7,458 nt of DNA. Source: Candidatus Limnocylindria bacterium. GTDB taxonomy: Bacteria; Chloroflexota; Limnocylindria; QHBO01. Below the pieces are notes generated by a model. The model ran no database searches. It was not told the origin of the DNA and was given only the letters and a program-made list of their open reading frames with translations. Positions 4,442 to 7,458 of this stretch are shown here, piece after piece. Position 1 is the stretch's first letter. The number at the start of each line of letters is the position of its first letter. The position numbers and the translations under genes are program-made. The DNA is taken from NCBI GenBank assembly GCA_030146365.1, contig JASLBU010000171.1, positions 1-7,458 on the forward strand, in the 5' to 3' direction.

Positions 4442-6504
4442 AAGCGGCGCGGACGCAACGCATCGTCAAGGCCGGCTCCAAACCGGTCACAGGCGCCGAT
4501 GTGGCGGCCGGTGCGGAGCCGGACACGCCGCTCGTTCCTCGAGTCGGTTTGCTACTGGATGCGCTGCCGGAAGCAGTCGTTGTGACCGACACCGCGCACC
4601 GTGTAACCGGCTGGAATATGGCGGCAGAACGGCTCTTCGGCCGATCCCGAGCGCAGATGCTCGGTTCGCCGATCCTCGAGATGCTCGACCACCAGGTCAA
4701 ATCCGCCACGGAAGGTGACGTCAAGTCGGCCCTCGATCGAGGCGAAACGTGGGTTGGTGGCGCCACCGCGCGCAAGAGTGACGGTTCGGAGCTGGAACTG
4801 CGCTTCACCGCTGCCGCGATCGGGAAGCCGCGGTCGCCCGACGGCTACGTCATCGTTGCGCACGATGTCACCGCCCAGGTCCGGGCGGAACACAGCGCCG
4901 TGGCTGCCGAAGCGCGGTTTGTGAATTTCATGGCGGCGGCTCCGGCAATGGCGTTCATAAAGGACCATGCCGGTCGCTACGTCTTCGTGAATGAGCATGC
5001 CCTCGGAGTGGTGGGCGACCGGCTTCGGCTCGGGTGGAAAGGCAAGACCGACTACGACCTGTGGCCGCCCGCGATCGCGGCTCAGATCCGGGACAGCGAC
5101 CGGCTCGCGCTGGCCCAGGCGACGCCCTTGGAGACGATCCAGGTCGTACCGCTCGAAGACGGTCCGCACACCATGCTCATCCGCAAGTTCGCCCTGCGCT
5201 CGGCCACGGGAGAGCAGCTCCTTGGCGGGGTCGGACTTGACATCACCGATCGTGTGGCGGCTGCTGCGAAGGCGGAGCTGGATCGGGAACGTGACGTCCG
5301 GATGTCAGTCCTCGCGACTGAGCGCGCGATCGTCGCCGAGGCCCTGAGCCGGCTGCGCATCAGCGGGACGGTGGAAACCGTCGCCACCTCCATCGCGCGG
5401 CTCATGCTCGGGCTGCCGAACGTCGGGGTGGCCGCCGTGCTGCTGTTCGAAGCCGACGGGCGCGCGACACCCATCGGAGTGGCCGTTTCATCTGGCGCGG
5501 TGCCCGAGCGTCGCTCGCTGCCGCTCGATCGGAGCCGAAGGATGCACCGACGAGCCCGGAGCGGAGCGTGGGTCGAGGCGTGGCAGCCTTCGCAAGACGA
5601 TCCCCTCGATGGCGCAATGCGGGACCTCGAAGTCTCGACGCTGGCCTACGCTCCGATCCGCTCCGGGCGCGATCTCCTCGGGCTGTTGGCGGTCGGCGCG
5701 ACAGGGACCTCTCCGGATGCAGCGTTGACCGATCGACTGCCCGCAATCGTCGAGTTCGCCGGCCTCGCTGGGGCCGTGTTGGCGCCGGGAGTCGTGGCGC
5801 GCCGCCGCTACCGCAGTGCTCGAAATGCCGTCCGGCTGATCATCGAGAGGACGGAATTTCACCCGGTCTTTCAGCCGATCGTCGAACTGGTCGGTCGGAC
5901 CACGGTGGGTTTCGAGGCGCTGACGCGCTTCGACGACGGGACCGCACCAGACGCCAAGTTCGACGAGGCTGTCACGGTGGGTCTGGGACGGGACCTCGAG
6001 GTGGCCACGCTGCGAGCCAGCCTCGGCGCGGCTAAGCACCTTCCGCCGGGACACTGGCTCAACGTCAACGTTTCTCCTGCCCTGATACTGGCAGGCGATG
6101 CCATGCATGCCCTCGTGCGCGCGGAGGACCGGATGATCGTGTGCGAGGTGACGGAGCACTTTGCCATCGAGGACTATGCGATCTTCCAGGCCGCCCTGGA
6201 CCGCCTCGATGGCGTTCAGCTAGCCGTAGACGATGCGGGGGCCGGCTTCGCGAGCTTCCGGCATATCTTGGAGCTTCGCCCGGCATTCGTGAAGCTCGAC
6301 CGCTCGCTGGTGGCGGGCATCGATGGAGACCCTGTCCGCCAGGCGCTGATCGTCGGCATGAGCCATTTCGCGCTGGCCGCCGGCTGCCGGCTCGTCGCCG
6401 AAGGCATCGAAACGGAAGCTGAGCTGGCCATGCTCGTGAAACTCGGTGTACCCCTGGGTCAGGGGTATCTCCTGGGGCGCCCGAGTCCAGTGCCATCAAG
6501 CTGA
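4438..6504 (+). CDS. PAS-PAS-GAF-EAL c-di-GMP phosphodiesterase
   Basis: A 688-aa cytoplasmic sensor enzyme expected to hydrolyse cyclic di-GMP. Domains in order: PAS 1 (about 37-150; LPEAVVVTD, GYVIVAHDVT), PAS 2 (about 160-275; GRYVFVNEHALG, GLDITDR), a helical linker (277-305), a GAF-like domain (about 305-455; VAAVLLF, STLAYAPIRSGRDLLGLLAVG) and EAL (about 470-685). The catalytic set is visible: Q479, E493-A-L, N544 in NVNVSP, E570 in EVTEH, D598-D599, K619, the AEGIE loop (654-658) and Q675. Loop 6 reads DDAGAGFASF rather than DDFGTGYSS, a variation that keeps both Asp residues. There is no GGDEF partner, so it should be a pure phosphodiesterase opposing the nearby cyclase. GTG 4438 is the first start after the upstream stop (4306-4308) and overlaps the TGA of a 19-codon ORF; no good Shine-Dalgarno is seen. 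GTG 4501 is the alternative. Confidence 0.94.
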   Translation: MKAARTQRIVKAGSKPVTGADVAAGAEPDTPLVPRVGLLLDALPEAVVVTDTAHRVTGWNMAAERLFGRSRAQMLGSPILEMLDHQVKSATEGDVKSALDRGETWVGGATARKSDGSELELRFTAAAIGKPRSPDGYVIVAHDVTAQVRAEHSAVAAEARFVNFMAAAPAMAFIKDHAGRYVFVNEHALGVVGDRLRLGWKGKTDYDLWPPAIAAQIRDSDRLALAQATPLETIQVVPLEDGPHTMLIRKFALRSATGEQLLGGVGLDITDRVAAAAKAELDRERDVRMSVLATERAIVAEALSRLRISGTVETVATSIARLMLGLPNVGVAAVLLFEADGRATPIGVAVSSGAVPERRSLPLDRSRRMHRRARSGAWVEAWQPSQDDPLDGAMRDLEVSTLAYAPIRSGRDLLGLLAVGATGTSPDAALTDRLPAIVEFAGLAGAVLAPGVVARRRYRSARNAVRLIIERTEFHPVFQPIVELVGRTTVGFEALTRFDDGTAPDAKFDEAVTVGLGRDLEVATLRASLGAAKHLPPGHWLNVNVSPALILAGDAMHALVRAEDRMIVCEVTEHFAIEDYAIFQAALDRLDGVQLAVDDAGAGFASFRHILELRPAFVKLDRSLVAGIDGDPVRQALIVGMSHFALAAGCRLVAEGIETEAELAMLVKLGVPLGQGYLLGRPSPVPSS

Positions 6505-6531
6505 CCGAAGAAGACGGTGCGGCGGTCAGCT
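6499..6531 (+). terminator. Hairpin at the end of the phosphodiesterase gene
   Basis: AGCTGACCG (6499-6507) pairs perfectly with CGGTCAGCT (6523-6531), 9 bp with a 15-base loop; the stop TGA is within the left arm. It lies between convergent genes and could stop transcription from both sides. No T-run. The bases from 6532 to 6657 hold nothing else I can support. Confidence 0.6.
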
Positions 6532-6657
6532 GCGGGGGCCGTAATTCTTGGCCGCTGACGGAACGCCGCTGTAGCACCAGCGACCGGGGCAGCAGGCGGG
6601 GGGCGGTTGCAGCGTTCCCGCCTTGGCGCATGCCCCCAGCGCGTTTCCGACGCTGCG

Positions 6658-6897
6658 CTACAGAGCGTGGAACGCCGGGCAGGGGGCTCCTGCCGCGACG
6701 CCGACACCTCGCTCATGCATCAGGGCACATGCCCGGCACGCGAGCGGCGTATCGCGGTAGTGCCTGCGGAACCGATGGCCGCACAGGCAGACCACATCGC
6801 GGCGCAGCCACCTGCCTGTAGTGGTCAACCGGTGCTCGGGACTGATGAACTGTGCGGGCATGGCTCGACTGTGACACGCAGGCGCTCCAGCGGGCAT
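6658..6897 (-). CDS. Small Cys/His-rich putative zinc-binding protein (copy B)
   Basis: A 79-aa paralogue of the plus-strand protein at 2375-2605. C37-x-C39-G-H41 with F43 and H46, C54-x-x-C57-A-x-x-H61 and C73 occupy the same relative positions, with no gap over the last 72 residues. Between the clusters the sequences differ freely, which is what selection on a metal-binding scaffold would leave. ATG 6897 is well supported: GAGGG lies 8 bases upstream, and the ATG shares one base with the TGA of the preceding ORF (TGATG), implying coupled translation. An internal ATG (6861) follows a TGTCACAGT box by 6 bases and could give a shorter product. Function is unknown; a small zinc protein binding nucleic acid or a partner protein is plausible but unproven. 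Confidence 0.75.
   Translation of the reverse strand: MPAGAPACHSRAMPAQFISPEHRLTTTGRWLRRDVVCLCGHRFRRHYRDTPLACRACALMHERGVGVAAGAPCPAFHAL
6859..6876 (-). promoter_or_regulatory. TGTCACAGT box, copy 2
   Basis: On the minus strand, TGTCACAGT (6876-6868), five bases, then CATGCC. It lies inside the 5' end of the copy-B gene, encoding its CHS residues, and has the same spacing to an in-frame ATG as copy 1. Confidence 0.45.
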
Positions 6898-7103
6898 CAG
6901 CGGAACCCTCGCAGATCTCTGATGACCCTGGCCCCCGGCAACGCGCTGAGGCCGGCGTAGAGGTCGCCGCCGGCATCGGCCACTGCGGCCGCCGCCGCCG
7001 CCTGCCAGAAGGTGTCGGAGCCGCCGGCAGCGTTGCGGGCGACAACTGAGTACGAGCCGAAGGCAAACACCGTGCTGCCGTCTGCGAGGCGGACGGCGAT
7101 CAT
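6897..7103 (-). CDS. Unrecognised 68-aa protein
   Basis: It begins MIAVRLADGSTVFAFGSYSV (two likely beta strands) and continues with an Ala-rich helix (residues about 34-45, encoded by a GCC-type run at 6985-7000) and a C-terminal RVIRDLRGF. No membrane segment or known motif. The ATG at 7103 overlaps the TGA of a 10-codon ORF (ATGA), and its own TGA overlaps the start of the copy-B Cys/His gene (TGATG), so the three form a tight minus-strand cluster. There is no clear Shine-Dalgarno before 7103, which fits start by coupling. The neat overlaps argue for a real gene; function cannot be inferred. Confidence 0.5.
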   Translation of the reverse strand: MIAVRLADGSTVFAFGSYSVVARNAAGGSDTFWQAAAAAAVADAGGDLYAGLSALPGARVIRDLRGFR

Positions 7104-7132
7104 CGAATGCTCGGTGGACGAAGATTAGCCAT
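7100..7132 (-). CDS. 10-codon leader-like ORF (MANLRPPSIR)
   Basis: An ATG (7132-7130) lies five bases after the third TGTCACAGT box and reads ten codons to a TGA that overlaps the ATG of the 68-aa ORF (ATGA, 7103-7100). If the box is a leaderless promoter, this would be the first ORF of the transcript and would deliver ribosomes to the next start. Such short ORFs arise readily by chance, so this rests only on position and overlap. Confidence 0.25.
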   Translation of the reverse strand: MANLRPPSIR

Positions 7133-7146
7133 GCCCCACTGTGACA
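7130..7146 (-). promoter_or_regulatory. TGTCACAGT box, copy 3
   Basis: On the minus strand, TGTCACAGT (7146-7138), four bases, then CATGG. This copy lies outside any supported gene, upstream of the minus-strand cluster, which favours a DNA-level role for the sequence over pure protein conservation. Confidence 0.5.
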
Positions 7147-7159
7147 TGCCTAGCTCTCC

Positions 7160-7180
7160 ACGGGCCGGTCTCCGGCCCGT
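7160..7180. other. Perfect 9-bp hairpin between divergent genes
   Basis: ACGGGCCGG and CCGGCCCGT flank a 3-base TCT loop, enclosed by CTCCA (7156-7160) and TGGAG (7186-7190). It sits between the minus-strand cluster and the plus-strand membrane gene. It could be a terminator for something unseen, an insulator or an operator; no gene ends beside it. The remainder of 7181-7335 has no supportable ORF. Confidence 0.5.
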
Positions 7181-7289
7181 ACCAATGGAGGAGCGGGCGG
7201 GCAGTGGTCGCCGAATACCGGAGGCCTCTGAGTCCCATTGTCTCGGCAGTGGTGGAGCGGCGTCCGCCGCCCGGCGGGTCGGCCGACAG

Positions 7290-7329
7290 GCGCCTCCGGG
7301 TCAGGCGCGGAAGAGGGCGCTGCTAGGCT
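7290..7329 (+). promoter_or_regulatory. Leaderless-type promoter with inverted repeat
   Basis: TGCTAGGCT (7321-7329) is an extended -10 (TGN-TAGGCT) placed six bases before the ATG at 7336, the arrangement of leaderless actinobacterial transcripts. An inverted repeat GCGCCT (7290-7295) / AGGCGC (7303-7308) overlaps the expected -35 region and could be a repressor site. No strong -35 hexamer is visible. Confidence 0.5.
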
Positions 7330-7335
7330 CACGCC

Positions 7336-7458
7336 ATGAACTGGTTGTTCTGGGTTCCGGCAGCGACCGCGGTGCTGTACGTCATCGCCCTCGTGATCGG
7401 CGCCGCGACCGATCCCCGGGTCCGACGGTGGGTACGGCAACGCTGGTACGTCCCGGCC
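7336..7458 (+). CDS. Small membrane protein, 5' part only
   Basis: The first 41 codons of a gene that runs off the window. Residues 2-24 form one hydrophobic segment (WLFWVPAATAVLYVIALVIG) followed by a basic stretch (DPRVRRWVRQRW), so the N-terminus probably lies outside and the basic part inside. No family can be named from this length. The ATG lies six bases after TAGGCT and has no close Shine-Dalgarno; GGAAGAGGG (7309-7317) is too distant to serve the start well, supporting leaderless translation. Confidence 0.6.
   Translation, partial: MNWLFWVPAATAVLYVIALVIGAATDPRVRRWVRQRWYVPA

Noticed and set aside
4552..6167. Long minus-strand ORFs opposite the phosphodiesterase gene
   Set aside because: Antisense shadows of conserved PAS, GAF and EAL codons; no motifs.
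6985..7000. GCC trinucleotide run as a microsatellite of interest
   Set aside because: It is short and explained by an Ala-rich helix in the 68-aa ORF; such runs are common in high-GC genomes.

Overview
The window is high-GC bacterial DNA. GTG and TTG starts, 1-4 nt gene overlaps and a TAGGCT-type -10 six bases before an ATG all suggest an Actinomycetota-like or related high-GC Gram-positive lineage (perhaps Chloroflexota). The sequence alone does not fix the taxon. No rRNA, tRNA, CRISPR array, transposase or phage gene was seen.

Layout. 1-410: the C-terminal end of an EAL (c-di-GMP phosphodiesterase) gene. Its upstream part is replaced by an inverted copy of bases 614-763, and a hairpin follows its stop. 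581-2265: a two-gene unit made of a stand-alone cobalamin-binding protein with the W-x9-EH and E-x-H-x-x-G signatures of B12 photoreceptors, overlapped by a PAS-GGDEF diguanylate cyclase; a 10-bp hairpin terminator follows. 2375-2971: a small Cys/His-rich protein, then a probably frameshifted membrane-anchored ORF. 3043-3594 (minus): a DUF4287-DUF5655 protein. 3595-4437: an intergenic region with a promoter-like site, a 54-codon ORF coupled to a 98-aa Cys-rich protein, and a second copy of a short structured repeat. 4438-6504: a 688-aa PAS-PAS-GAF-EAL phosphodiesterase with its catalytic residues intact. 6658-7132 (minus): a compact operon of a 10-codon mini-ORF, a 68-aa ORF and a 79-aa paralogue of the first small Cys/His protein. 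7336-end: the start of a small membrane protein on a likely leaderless promoter.

How it may work together. One diguanylate cyclase, one complete phosphodiesterase and the end of another lie within 6.5 kb, so the locus looks devoted to cyclic di-GMP. The B12 protein, translationally coupled to the cyclase, is the obvious candidate signal input (light or adenosylcobalamin status). Using a CarH-type sensor without a DNA-binding domain to control a separate PAS-GGDEF enzyme is the most interesting proposal here, and it is an inference from motifs and coupling. Around these genes lies an unrecognised layer of small coupled ORFs, paired paralogous zinc-binding-like miniproteins, and two repeated short elements (TGTCACAGT boxes; GACCTTTCGCCA...GGTCTGGCG) at or near gene starts. 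The first 144 bases are probably a chimeric inverted junction and should not be read as real gene order without read support.
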